DNA of 64,000 nt from Ignelater luminosus. Lineage: Eukaryota; Arthropoda; Insecta; Coleoptera; Elateridae. The notes beneath the pieces were generated by a model that made no database searches, was not told the origin of the DNA, and saw only the letters and a list, made by a program, of their open reading frames with translations. The number at the start of each line of letters is the position of its first letter. The first letter of the stretch is position 1. Both the position numbers and the translations under genes were made by a program. Shown here one piece after another: positions 1 through 12,063 of this stretch. The stretch covers positions 47,501-111,500 of the forward strand of contig VTPC01000971.1 in assembly GCA_011009095.1 (NCBI GenBank). Reading direction: 5' to 3'.

Positions 1-3000
1 TTGGTTATTTTTCTGGACAAAATTCACTTTCCGGTTTGATTTTGATTTTAAACATTTCTACTAAGTTTTGTACTTTAATTAGTTTTAATCCTCCTACTTA
101 ATCCGTTTCGAGTATTTGCAGTTCTTATAATAAACATTTTGTTAGATAAATACTAAACCGCCTACATTACATCGGATAACGATTCGAAATTTAAGTTAAT
201 TTAAAATAACTAAATCTTGAACAAGACGGTTATTTCTAAAACGGAAATTGGATTTTAAAGTCTCAATTTATCAGTAAACATTTCCAAAAAATATTTAAAA
301 ATGTGTGTGAAAAGATAAACAAAAACGGAATTGTTATTGTTAACTTTGAAAACCCAGTTGACCTAAAACGCTGTTAACGTAAAAAGTATGAATTCTTTAA
401 AAACGACACTTGGTTGAAATTTAGGTGAAATGTATTCCAACGCTGGATATATGTTGGAGCTCATAACAGGGAATTGTTAAAATAGGTGCTATGGGAACCC
501 TGAAACAATATTTAGTATTAAAGGCAGTAAACTGAAGTTTAATATCTCTAAATTAAAAAAAGAAAAATTAAAAATAATTTTTTCTTTCTATTCTTTTGCT
601 GAATGCCTTCGTTGTTAATAAACAAGCAAATAATAAATGCTCTTTGCATTTCACGTATTTAAGCGACCTTTTTTATATTTTAAAACTTTTGTTTTTATGA
701 GAAAAGGGGAGGATGATAATAATTTATCTCCTATGAGTGTCAAACTAATGAGTATCATTGCGTTATGTTTCTGATTAAGCACCGAAGCTGGGGGACAGGT
801 CAATTTTCTGACCTAACCAATACACATTAATCGCCAGGAACTAGACGGCTACATCTCCTCGCTACACGCCCTTAAATTACAAGCATTATTCAGAAATGTC
901 CTATCTTGGCCACTTTATTAATGATATTCCATCTTGGGCAAAACGGAGGAATTCAAGTCAGCAAATGGGTTGCGGACTTGTGTGCTGATGGACTGCCTGG
1001 CTGAAACCATTTTCAGCAGCGGGATGCGAATTTACGACTAATGTGACATACGCACATTAACGGAAATTCACTGAGCGATGTTGGTTACACTTTAATGTTC
1101 TCGTTTTCTCACTATTAAATCTAATCACTTGGATGAAGTGTAAAATGGAAGATTCATTTCTGTTAGTCTTTAGTGGGGAAATTACTTTTCCTCTAAAAAT
1201 CTCTCTTCGGTGCTTTATACACACAGAAGGATGTGCTTAGAATCGAGTGTTTTCAATGAAATTTTCTCTAAAATTTCCGTGAAATGTTTCAATTCTACTT
1301 CCTGCTTTAAGTCTGTGCATCCTCGCAAAGATAAGAAACTAACTCAGCCTTATTATGCAAAGAAGCTGTTAGGTATAACAAGTTTTAGGAGGCCGAGATT
1401 AGTTTAGGGTGACGTGCATAGAAGCTGGTGTCGGTGCTGTCATTTTTATTCAATTCGTGTCATCCTATAATGAGTTTCGTGACCAATCGCATTTGAGGGA
1501 TGCTGTAAATATGTCTAGTGTTGCTGCTCCTGGTGCTACTTTTGCGGCTTTGTGAAAATTAAATATTAAACCGCAAACCGACTGCATTCGTTTGACATTG
1601 ATAATCACGTCTGTCGTAAAACTTTTATGCTGGAACCCTTCAAAGTTTACTGGAAATATTTTGCTTGCGTGTGTGTATTTGTGGATCGCGGCATTCGAAA
1701 CAAGATGCTACGATGTACATCTGGCGTGTTTACAACCAAATTTTATATATTTTGTCATTATGGCACAAATTTGTGTTGCCATTCACTCGCACAATCAAAA
1801 TTGATGGATGCCTAAAATAACTTGAATAATACCCCCTCATAAATTTTATCGTTCGGATTAAAACGTGAACATAAAAGATTATACGTTTAAACACTTTTGA
1901 TTTTACAAGTTTTGCGTTTGGCATGAAATCAGATTCATTTTATTTCAAAGCAATAAAATGGTCCGATTCGGGGAATTATTTTATCGAATTCTTGGAACTA
2001 ACATACGTAAGTACCTATACATTTGCTACTGTCATATTTTGTAAGAAGCACCTAGTGTGAATCTCAGATTTTCAATGATCTTGAAAGTTTTGAGGTTGTT
2101 GTTCCCAGAGTGTTTTAAATCTTAAGCATGTAATTTGTGAAGCTTATACCAAGTGTGATTACTTTCAATCAAAATATTCTTAGTATGTGAGTTTAGGAAG
2201 AGCGACAGTTGAATACTAATATTTTGTATTTTAATAATTAGTAATATGGACCAGAATACATTTTAAGAAATGTTCAAGTTTTTTTCTCTTTTGTTAGAAA
2301 TATTTACATCACGACAAACTGTTCATTTAGAAACCACAACAAAAAGTGAGTGAACATGAAAGATTCTAAGCTAAAATCAAATTTCACCATCTTAAGACTG
2401 TTTGCCAAAGACTTTCTTTGAGGATCTCACTGGATATTCTTCCTCTGCTTATAACTATTTACATTAATTGTAAGTCAATTTTCCGTTAAAGCTTTTCTGC
2501 TGGTCGTAATCTTTCTTTGTGCGGGACATTTTTCTTTCGTGCAAATAGATCCTGCTAATAAATTTTCTTTTTTGCACTGTTTTTCCTTAAATAACTCGAA
2601 AACTAAATAGTCGAAATTTATTTTTTCGGTTGTAGCACATTTTAGGGTGCCACAAGCAAAAGGTTCTCGTTTCAGATTTTCATGTTGATAAGAGTTTGAA
2701 AAAATTTAAGCAGGTAAGCATGGTAATGTGATTATCCCTATTTGTACCTTGCATGTTCTCATTTGCATGTGCACATTTGTAGTTTTCACTGTATTTGAAG
2801 ATATTACGGGTGGATTGTTTTCGGTGAACCAGATAGTAAATGGGTGGTCCACACAAAGCAGACGGCGCGAAACCAACCGTCGAACAGAGGCGAATTTTTG
2901 AAAAATCGTGTCCAAAATTAAATTTTTGTTCGTTTGAGTCTAAAAGCAGTTGGAATGTAAAACATATGTATATAAAAGTACGAAATATGTATTTTTGGGC

Positions 3001-3050
3001 CAGTACCCCAGACTATCCTTTTCAGACATTTGGCGTGTTTGGAACCCACA
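1..3050. other. AT-rich DNA without recognisable genes
   Basis: Only short open frames of chance size occur on either strand, and none has a recognisable motif. About 775-1105 is clearly less AT-rich and free of simple sequence, which is how conserved non-coding or regulatory DNA often looks in an AT-rich insect genome, but nothing here proves function. Confidence 0.5.
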
Positions 3051-4228
3051 CAGCAAAACTTTACTATTTCGTAACAACATAGTAACTGTGTAAAGTAAAC
3101 GATATAAAGAAATAGTAAAATAAAAGGTTAAGAATGTCCCGGTTTTTGTAACTGTAGAGTTACTTTTTGATTACATTTGGATAACTATCTGTGGGAATGT
3201 CACTAAGCCTAGCAATTTTCCGAGCATTCGAAAGTTACATTGCATGTTCTATATCTTCACTATATAGTTACTACTTAGTTACGTTGCTGCTGCCGATGCC
3301 GTACGCGTGCTGACGATAAACCGTGCATGAAACTACATAAATTATTTTTATTATAAATTAATTATTGTTACCTCAAATTTTCAATAATCCAAAAAGTCAA
3401 ACAAAATTAAAAACATTTTCAACTAACTAATTTGTTTCAGATCATTCTATTATTTTTGTTGTTTTTTGGGGGATTGGAATGTCTCCATATTCAGGTGGAA
3501 TGAGGGTTGCCTGACATTTTTTTATTTAATAGCTTTGTCTGCCTCTGCCACCTGGATTTGAACCTGAGTTGTTGTAGCCACCTGGTTTGTAAGTTGTCCT
3601 GCTGACCAACTGCGCTAACAAGCTGTAGACGCTATTGTCAGTACGCATTCAATATATTTATTTTATATCGTCACTAAAACTTTGAAGCAGGTAGTTGGAA
3701 TTATTATGCACAATTTCTCACAGCCATTGTTAACAATTTCTTTTGTACATAGTTTAAGGCAGTTTTTGCAACAACCACAAAATTTTTGTTTTTATATTCT
3801 TAACAATTTCTTGTGAATAATGCTTTGCAATAATAATTGTTTTTATTTTACATTATTATTGGATTTCGTTGTCGCCCAGGGCTAAATTCGTGATAGAAAA
3901 CTTACCGTTGGTGGTAGCAGCAAATAAATAGTCAAAAAATAGGAATGTTACCATAAAATGTTGTTTTATTGTAATATGACGAGCTTGTGTCCGAATGAAC
4001 CTTTTGGTTTCTCTAGCAAGTAAACTTTCTGTGAATTGACGGTTATATAGCTAATAAATATCATACAAACGGTTACATCCGGTGTCATAGGAACTAGATT
4101 GCAACTATTATATAGTTAATTAATCCAGATGCCTTGAAATAGTTAATGGAAAGTAATCCAACAGTATGGATGTAGAATTATAGTTAACAAAACGTTATTT
4201 TACTGTAAAAGGTAGTAAACTTTTGCTG
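3051..4228. mobile_element. Candidate TIR-bounded DNA element (non-autonomous)
   Basis: The left end reads CAGCAAAACTTTACTA and the right end, on the other strand, CAGCAAAAGTTTACTA. This is an imperfect terminal inverted repeat of about 20 bp. Inside each end are several copies of a short motif like ATATAGTTA, for example near 3260, 4040 and 4110, as is common in the subterminal zones of non-autonomous cut-and-paste elements. I see no transposase frame inside and no clear target-site duplication, so superfamily is not assigned. A tRNA-like SINE piece lies within it. Confidence 0.4.
3536..3640 (-). repeat. tRNA-derived SINE-like or tRNA pseudogene sequence
   Basis: On the minus strand there is an A-box-like TTAGCGCAGTTGGTCAGC followed some 45 nt later by a B-box-like GGTTCAAATCC, the two parts of an internal RNA polymerase III promoter. 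The T-stem does not pair properly, so a working tRNA is unlikely. The sequence beyond the B box becomes A/T-rich, as in a SINE body. It sits inside the 3.05-4.23 kb element. Confidence 0.45.
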
Positions 4229-4296
4229 TCTGGCATAAAATGTAATATAAGAATATGGTTTATTGAAATTCTACACAACTTTTGGTCTCTTTACTG

Positions 4297-4365
4297 GGCG
4301 AACAGTCGACCACTGCCACCAAAACCCCGGGTACCTGCGGCGCGTCCCTCATGAAGACCGATTTG
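4297..4365. other. Short GC-rich patch, unexplained
   Basis: A block of about 70 bp contains CCCCGGGTACC and GCGGCGCG in otherwise very AT-rich DNA. Both strands are open through it. It could be a lone exon, a transposon end or a fragment of foreign sequence; nothing decides between these. Confidence 0.3.
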
Positions 4366-4683
4366 ACCTAAATACCTTAAATTTTTATCTAAACAACTAC
4401 AATTTTTATGTTTATTAATTTAATTAAAATATTAATTCATAGTTAAAGTAAACAAGAAACGACAAGACTTACATAGAGTATAATAATAAATGTTTTAATT
4501 TGTTCTGTGCCAAGTTAAATATTGCAATAAAAACTTTAATTATTCTTAATTTCATTTATATATATATAATTTGAAGATATTCTAATTTAAGAAGGTTTTT
4601 GCATATTGGAAATTTCTATATTATATATTTTTATATTATATATTAATAATCAATTTGTTGTTGTTGGGAGTAACAGAAAATAA

Positions 4684-6555
4684 TCAGCAAACAGTAGAGT
4701 TACTACAAATTTTTATACAATAGCCACTAGATATAGTTAATAAAATTATTCTACATCTAGATATAAGTTCTTCGTCAACTCCTGTTATTCTTGATGATTT
4801 AGCTGAATCTTCAAAAAACCTTCGTGCAGTTTTTCCATCATTACTGCTTCCAAATCCAGGCTTTGGCCTATCAACTAAAAGTCCCATTTCTTTTTGAAAT
4901 TTTTTTCTGTCTTCTACAACCTTTTTTTTTGGTGTTCATTATGCAATGGCAAAATCACTAATTTATAAGACACATGGAGCAATCACTCAAAGAAACGAAT
5001 CCAAGCATGCAACGATGACAATCCAAACTGGTATCTAGATTGATCTACAGCTTTTTGTTCTACAGCTTTATTAGTTTTGTTGAAATCTTTTGATGTTAAA
5101 CCACAAATGTAACACTTCTGTGTTGACGAAGTTTCAGTGACAGCATTACATAACTTACCATCTATCATGGTGAAATATAATTTATTTTGAACAAATATAT
5201 CATTTGATTCAAAAGTAATTTTTGTTGGTTGTAAAGCGAATATTTGATTTTCAATGTGCTGCTGTTCCATCACTGAAAGCTTCATTGCTTTGTGTTTGAA
5301 CTGAAGGCGAATAGGCCTACAAAATCGCGTAGAGGAAGGTCTAGGATTTTGCCATATAACAAGTTTTTCTTTCAACCTGGGATCACCATTTACCAATTGA
5401 ATCGGAACCACTGATGCTAAAAAAATGTTAGCGTCTGACACATCGGGATCAGAAAACGTTTGTTTATATTCGCTCATTCCAGAACTTCTGTCGCACCCCC
5501 ACTTGGATATTCAATTTTTCGGGTCGCCGAGATGCAAAAACTACTTTTAGTGACTCAAACAATCTTGAAATAGTATGATCCAGCAAGCTTTGGAAAGGCA
5601 CTTCGGCTTTGTCTTCATTAATAATAAAGAACTCGGGTAGCATCTTTTTTTTGCTAAGGTAATGGATTCATAATTTGGTTAAAGTTTTGATTTGTGGTTT
5701 TTTGCGGCATCTCTTATAACGTTCTGTTGAAACTTTGTCAATTTGGCTTCCACAAAAATTGACAAAGCTTCATCTGCTGAAAATGGAAGTACCTTAACTT
5801 CACTCAATGCTTTTTGATAACGTGACGCACGAGTTGGGGTAGAAAATCTGAACGAAGCTGTTGTGTTTTCCTCCTCTTTGTTCGTTCACTTGAACTGGAA
5901 AATGCAGCTGTTGGTCTTCCACGGGAAGTACTCACATGTTGTTTTTGAGCAGTTGAAATAGCACCGGCAAATTGTACTTCTGAATCTAGCCATGACGAAT
6001 TTTTGTTATGGAACGTAGTTGCGTTCCTCAATGATGCAAACCACTGCTTGTTGTATTGCATCAAAAAGTTTTTTAAGTTTGTCTGACATTCTATCGACAA
6101 GTCGTCATATTTTGCAACAGATTTTACTTTAACCGCTAAAAGATTGCATTTGTCTTGAAAAGTTTTAGCTGTGCCGTGTTTTAACCATTTAACAAGCTCT
6201 GTCCTTACAGAAAAATAATGTGTTTTAGATCCTGTAACAAAATATAAGTTAAAAATTGTTAAAATGATTGATATCTTGTAATGTTTAAAAAGACTCGAAA
6301 GAAATAAAAATTTAATTTACAGCAGCGAGTTTTAGCACAATCTCAAAAAAGACAGCTTACAGCACAATGTGTGTCAATATCGTCGTTAAACTATGATAAA
6401 CAATTCACTTTTTGTCGAAGCAAATATTGTGAAATGCATTCATATATTAATTTAAGTGATTGCGAAATTAACAATGATTGAAAAAAAATCTATTCCAAAA
6501 ATTTTTAATATGTAAAATTTTTAGAGTTCTACTTACCACCAGCAATTGGTTCCAT
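4684..6555 (-). pseudogene. Transib/RAG1-like DDE transposase, spliced but broken
   Basis: Exon 1 (6555-6537) encodes MEPIAGG across a junction, ends in donor GTAAGT, and joins in phase to exon 2 after acceptor TTGTTACAG at 6232. Exon 2 continues as KTHYFSVRTELVKWLKHGT. Further on come KWGCDRSSG (Asp codon 5490-5492), PRPSSTRFCRPI, MIDGKLCNAVT (Asp about 5160), CYICG (about 5100-5114) and NDGKTARRFF (about 4813-4842). Order and spacing match the RAG1 core: first Asp in CDG, a PKPNS-like stretch, second Asp, Zn-binding CxxC, then an NGxxAR motif. The gene is dead. There is a deletion and frame change near 5840, further frame changes between 5800 and 5500, stops near 4983 and 4690, and no C-terminal catalytic Glu region. 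The superfamily call rests on motif recall; that it is a degenerate transposase-like gene is surer. Confidence 0.7.
6232..6536 (-). other. Intron of the transposase relic
   Basis: Donor GTAAGTAGAA and acceptor TTTTGTTACAG bound about 305 nt of AT-rich DNA. Removing it fuses ATGGAACCAATTGCTGGTG to GATCTAAAACAC in one open frame, which is the main argument that the intron is real. Confidence 0.65.
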
Positions 6556-6699
6556 AATAGTTTTTTAACATATACACCAATAACTGACACAAAAAACAAA
6601 ATGTTTCAGAGTGCTTTTGTCAACACCACTCAACCCTCACTAAAAAGGTCCACTTTCAACTAAAATATTTTAACGGGGCGGCATAAAATCATTGAAAGG

Positions 6700-7340
6700 C
6701 AGGTGGTTTCTAACAACCTAATGCTTAGATAATCAATTAGTAATGCGTCTGGCCCGTAATTATTATGTTGGACGTTTTTAATTTTGGCCAGGGTTTTTAA
6801 AACATTCACCTTTGTGCGTCGGCTAGAGTATTGAGTTGCAAATGAGTTCGTCTAGTCAAGTTTGCGTATGGGGCAGTGAGGTGTTGGACGGCTGGACACG
6901 GCGTTGACAGGCGTGGTGGTGGAGCATTTTCATTGCAGACCTTCAAGAGAGCGTGACATCGTCGTCTATTCAAGTAGCTGTAATGGATCTTCAGATGTAC
7001 CTGACTAACCTTCCAGCGGGTGACCGAAGTGCTGGTAAGACAGCTTGCAGATTGGAGATCTTGGACGTGGCGAATAGGTTTGAGTTGTCTGCACAATACG
7101 GGATACTGATCAACCTGCAGGATTTGCATATGTGGACGTCTTGTGGAAATGGATAGCGCAATGTTTGTTGAAGGATTCGTATATTGTCGAAGCGATGAGT
7201 GTATGTCGAAGGACGTCCAGCCAGCACGACACAGCAGTGATGGACCTTTCTTGTGAAATACAGCAAATATGGCATTAAGAAGGCTAGCACACTAATAATG
7301 TCCAGGTCAATAGTTGGTGTTTAACTTTTCAAAATTATAC
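6700..7340. other. GC-richer island with overlapping open frames, no known gene
   Basis: From about 6800 to 7260 the sequence is visibly richer in G+C than its surroundings, and frames of 67 to 107 codons are open on both strands. None has a motif I recognise, and overlapping frames on both strands are what higher GC alone gives. It may be part of an old repeat, a non-coding RNA exon or regulatory DNA. Confidence 0.3.
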
Positions 7341-10300
7341 CACCCCTCGTCGGACAGCTGAGGGAACAGTGCTGGCAGTTGCTGTAGGGTCTTGGTGGCT
7401 TGCGTGTTTACACAGACATGAATGCGACTTATAGAGTTTGATAATTCCTTTTCAGAATTTTTACTTGTCATTGAAAGAAATTTTTGTTTATTAATTATTT
7501 CAATAGTACCAGCAGTAGCTACTCATCAAGTCTTTACGTGAAAACTGTTACGCAGACGAACTTGAATTTGCCATCTTGAGAACCACTTGATGAATTGCAT
7601 TATCGTCGAGTATGTTAGTCTTCTGTACGACTTAAGTCTTGCATATCCACCCCTAGCATTTGAAATATCTCGTTACGTTACGTTACATTTAAGCGTCGAG
7701 AGTTGTGGTAGCGCCGTGCTTAGGGACCACCCCGTACACAGGCGTGGTTGAATTCCAATTTAATCAGTGGGGTTTGTACTTAAATTTTTGGAAGATATCG
7801 AAATGGAGCTAAGGTCTACATGGGTTCATGTCTGCAGTATCATTTTTTGTATCTTTCAAGCTTGAAGACCACACAAAACCGATCAAAATTTACCTGTATA
7901 AATTTATTTCTCGCTAACGTAGAGATAAAGAAAGTCGCTTTTGCAAATTTGTGAATGGGAGAGCTTTTAGTGCAATTAGAAAAATTGCCAAAAACATCAA
8001 ATATTCACCGATCACTACGAGATTCAGTATGGGTCAGGGTGAAAGCTCTTGATCAGCTTGATCATTTTATGCTTTATTATTTAACGAAACGTCGCATCCA
8101 GGCTGGATTTCTTTGGCGTGAATGATAGTCAATGACTCAACATATAAATGTTGTTGTTTTGTTAAATTTTTCTTTGGAAAATCAGATTTTGATCATCTTT
8201 GAACCTCATAGTTAACCATATTGCTTTGACTATTAAATTTTAAAAAATACTGGGAAAATAAACTGTTTTGAAACAATCGAAAGTAACGAGGCCAAGTAGC
8301 TGTCTATGGACAGCTTTTGACGTCCCGAAGACCAATTCAAAAAAAAACTAGAAAAATTAATTGGCAAGTGTTTTGTATCTATTAGATCTATGATTGCCTG
8401 CCCTCCTGCTCGGTTTTTATTGGCAAGCCTTATATGGGAGAACTCATCTTGCCCCAACGAATCTGAAAATGCGAGTGACGAATATACAAGATGTATTGTA
8501 AGAAGTTAAGACACTTTGAATTTTTTGAATGCTCTACCCGTTGCATTAAAAATATTAAAATGGATGGCATTTGATGTATACCGATATTGTATGTTTTATA
8601 AGAGATTTTTGTGCAAAAGTTCTACGTTTATCATTCAGTCATGTATATACCTAAAGGCAAACGGTTTTCTCTAAAACCTAGAAGTTCGCATAAAGGGACA
8701 ACTTTCTATGCCCACTTCTCTAAAGAAATCTTTGTCTTGTAGATTACGAACGGTGCATGAGATCGTGATATGTATTGGCAAAAAAATACTTAATATGGCA
8801 AAAGAAATATTTTGATACCAAATAGAGTGTGCTTGAAGTTTACTTTTCTGTACCGATTCTGACCCATTCAGTGCTGGAGTTGACTAATAAACCACTCCCT
8901 TTGGGTTTGAACCATATTGTGTTGAAGTAAGAATCTTAAAGAATCTACTCTAGAGTTGACTGTAACCATACAACGCAATAGTTAGATTTGGGAGTAGCAC
9001 AAAGAACTAATAAAGGACTGTAACACTGAAAGCAGAAACGTGTCGCTTCATGCTTTTGATTTATGTTTCTTTTTGTTATTATCTAGTCATGAAAGAGGAG
9101 AACTTACTAAACGTAAGAAGTACCAGCAAAACTGGATTTGTTTTTTCTCCAACATTGCAGAAGAAAATGTTGGGTGGAGAAAGAATTCTTGTTAAAGGTA
9201 AACTTCCACTTCACAACAAGAATCACATTCTAAGGAAGAGGACTGAAGTGATAAAGGGATCTTGCTTGTGATGTAATCCATACTTTCGTATGACTGCTTA
9301 CAATAAGGAATGCTATTCAATGATCTTACAACGAAAGTGATCCATTAGGAAAAACAGTTTGTATTCCCACTGGACGTTTTTGTATCAAATTATTCTAACA
9401 ATATTGTTAGTTATTGAAATAGGGAAAATAAAAACCACCCACTTGAGACAAATTCAACAGTAAAAACAAGAATTCAATAGATTTTCTTAGAATGATAGCA
9501 TAATAAAATTCATTTTGGCTCCATTTCGATAATTACATATGATACTATCGAACTTGGAGAATCTGTACTGTATAAGAATGGTTAAAAGGCTATTGACCTA
9601 CAGGCGTTAATCACAGAAGTGCATAGAATTTGTGAATTATCTGAAAATCATAAATCAATGAAAACTGTAACGTAAGGCAATTAACAATGAAATAAAGCAA
9701 TTTCTTAATACATAGACTTAAGATGGACAGTGTTATATTAAACATTCCTGATCATACTCTTGAATGTTGATTAGTACATCCTTTTTCCAAAGAGATAGAT
9801 TCTCTTACATATTCTGACCTCGAAAGACTGCAACTGATTGCACTTGTTTCTCTATCTTTAGAGTTAATTTGAAAGATAGCTCATCGATACGAAGCAACAC
9901 TTTTAGTATAAACGTTTCCTTTGTAGCTATGGTAGATTTATTTTATATAAAGAATGGACTGAAGGGCAAAGTGGATATTTAGAGGCAGCAATCAAGGCGG
10001 CATCAGGGGTAAGACATTGTGTCGTTCTGCTTGGACAGCAGTGGTGATAAATTCTTCATCCTGAAGACCCATCTCTGATTTTACGAACGACTAAGTGCAG
10101 TTATGGTAAATAAATAGGTTTCCACCGACGAAGCTCCCTTTTTGTAAAAATTTATGTTTCTTGAAAATTTGCTGAATAAAGTAGCTGAAAATATTTTCTT
10201 CATTTATTCTAACTTTAATATTTAATCAGCAATTACTCTATCTAATTATTTTATTAAATAGAGTAAACGTTTTTATTAAAGATAAGAGGAACTTGAGATT

Positions 10301-11830
10301 TTATCACAAACTAAATAATAAATTGTTTTAAGGAATTTGATAAAAAATTTTTAAATACAAAAAAATTCAAATCTTTTAAATTTAGTTTCCCGTTAAAAAA
10401 GAATCAGAAAGTTTCACTCTTGTGTACGGAGCAAATTTATTTTTTACATAATGTCGAAAAGAATTTCTCGTCTCAAGAAAAAAAATTGAATTGTATAAGT
10501 TGAGAAGAATATATATATATATAGATATACTACTAAAATTCTGTTTTTGGATCGTTCAAGAGTGCCTGGTTTCGCTTTATTTCGTAATAAACTTTTGTAG
10601 AGGGAGGGGGGAAGTTAAGACAGTATAAAACGTAGTAGTTGTAGACAGCAAGAAAGGATGAATTGAAACAATATCCGTGTTTTCTTGAAGCAATGTAAAT
10701 GGCAGTAGTAAAGCGGTGCGAGCGATATATCAGATCACACATCTAAGCGCCTCGATTTCACTTGAAATCAATTCTCTTTCCCGCATTGTCGAGTCCCCGC
10801 CTCTTTAGATTTATATCCAGGACCTTTTGAAACCCTAACGTTGTCTTAACACGGCTGGAAATTCGAGCTAGATCGCGTCTTCCACTTGCATCGAAATAAA
10901 ATTCCCCCACGTGCAGGTGAGAAGAGAAGAAGGATGAAGTTCTGAGCTACCGCTTGCTCGAAACTTAAATCTGAACATTAATTTAAGTGAAACAAGCGTT
11001 GTATAAAGTTATTTTATCATTACAAGGAACGTCTATATGTAAATGAAACGGAACTAGTAAAACTTGAGCGGTCGGAGGAACTAGAGCGTTTCCTCCCGAG
11101 AGCCGGTGTCAGTCTTATCAGCAGTGCTGCCACACGCACACTTTACAAGCCCGCATTTGCCTATCATATCGCTTGGGACGGCTCTCATATGCCGAACATT
11201 GTTCCTACCGAACTCTCGACTTCCACATTTAGTTCTACTTCATCTCACATCAAAACTTACTGATACCACTGTAAAAACTCGGAGCTACTGCAACTTTTTC
11301 AGTTAGGGTGAACACGACCGCTACTAAAGAAGGCTTTACCCACAGTAAAAATGCCGAAGGAAGTGATTTTACACGCAGAAATCACATACAAGACAATTCT
11401 CTATACGACTCTTAACAAAACTCTCTTTGTTGTTTTGTCGTTTCTTTTTTATATAAATTGTATTATTCGTTTAATCTAAAAAGCGGCGTTCAATTCTCTC
11501 AATATTTTGCGGTAACTGTAATGAATAATAAAAATAGTTTTAATTTTTAATATGTTAATGAGATTTAGTTAATTAAAACTTTTAATTAAAGTTATTTATA
11601 GTATCAATTGGAATTTTAGGCAGACTGCATGATAATTTAATGAACAGACTCAAATAAAATTTTTATAGGTATAGTCAGCTTGTAAGGGTTTTTTATTAGG
11701 GGTTTTTATTGGAAAACTTTTTAACTATGTATACATAAACAAACATTTTTAGAATCAAACCAAAATTTTATATTCAAGGAAACTTATAAAATTTTAACGA
11801 AAGAATCGGCCGTTCTGTTTTATATTCCAT
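7341..11830. other. AT-rich DNA without recognisable genes
   Basis: I find no supported gene. A short CGTTA triplet repeat lies near 7675 and a (TA)n run at about 10508-10522. A 73-codon plus-strand frame at 9050-9271 has no recognisable domain. About 10745-11330 is less AT-rich and includes adjoining E-box-like CACGTG and CAGGTG near 10910, compatible with regulatory DNA but unproven. Confidence 0.4.
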
Positions 11831-12063
11831 ACAGGGTGTCTCGACGATCTGGAATCTGAGTAGAGCGTTATTATTTGCAGGAATGTCTAAATAATTATTC
11901 TTGACCACAAAGAGTGTTCCATAAAAGAGCGACACCTGCAACTTAACTTTTTTTTATGTTATTACAATTGTTTAAAACTGTACAGCTCTACGATTGGCAA
12001 GCTTTGTCTATATAGGGCAATCGAGACATGGAAACTGTATTCTATCCAACTAAAACACCCTGT
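11831..12063. mobile_element. Possible short MITE with ACAGGGTG ends
   Basis: The left end reads ACAGGGTGTCT and the right end, reverse-complemented, ACAGGGTGTTT, bounding about 233 bp. The inverted match is only about 10 bp, so this could be two unrelated element ends. No coding capacity. Confidence 0.35.

Noticed and set aside
3536..3640. Functional tRNA gene
   Set aside because: The A and B boxes are present but the T-arm and acceptor do not pair, so it is called SINE-like.
6806..7290. Overlapping frames of 99 and 107 codons (minus) and 67 codons (plus)
   Set aside because: Mutually exclusive frames without homology; treated as one GC-rich island.
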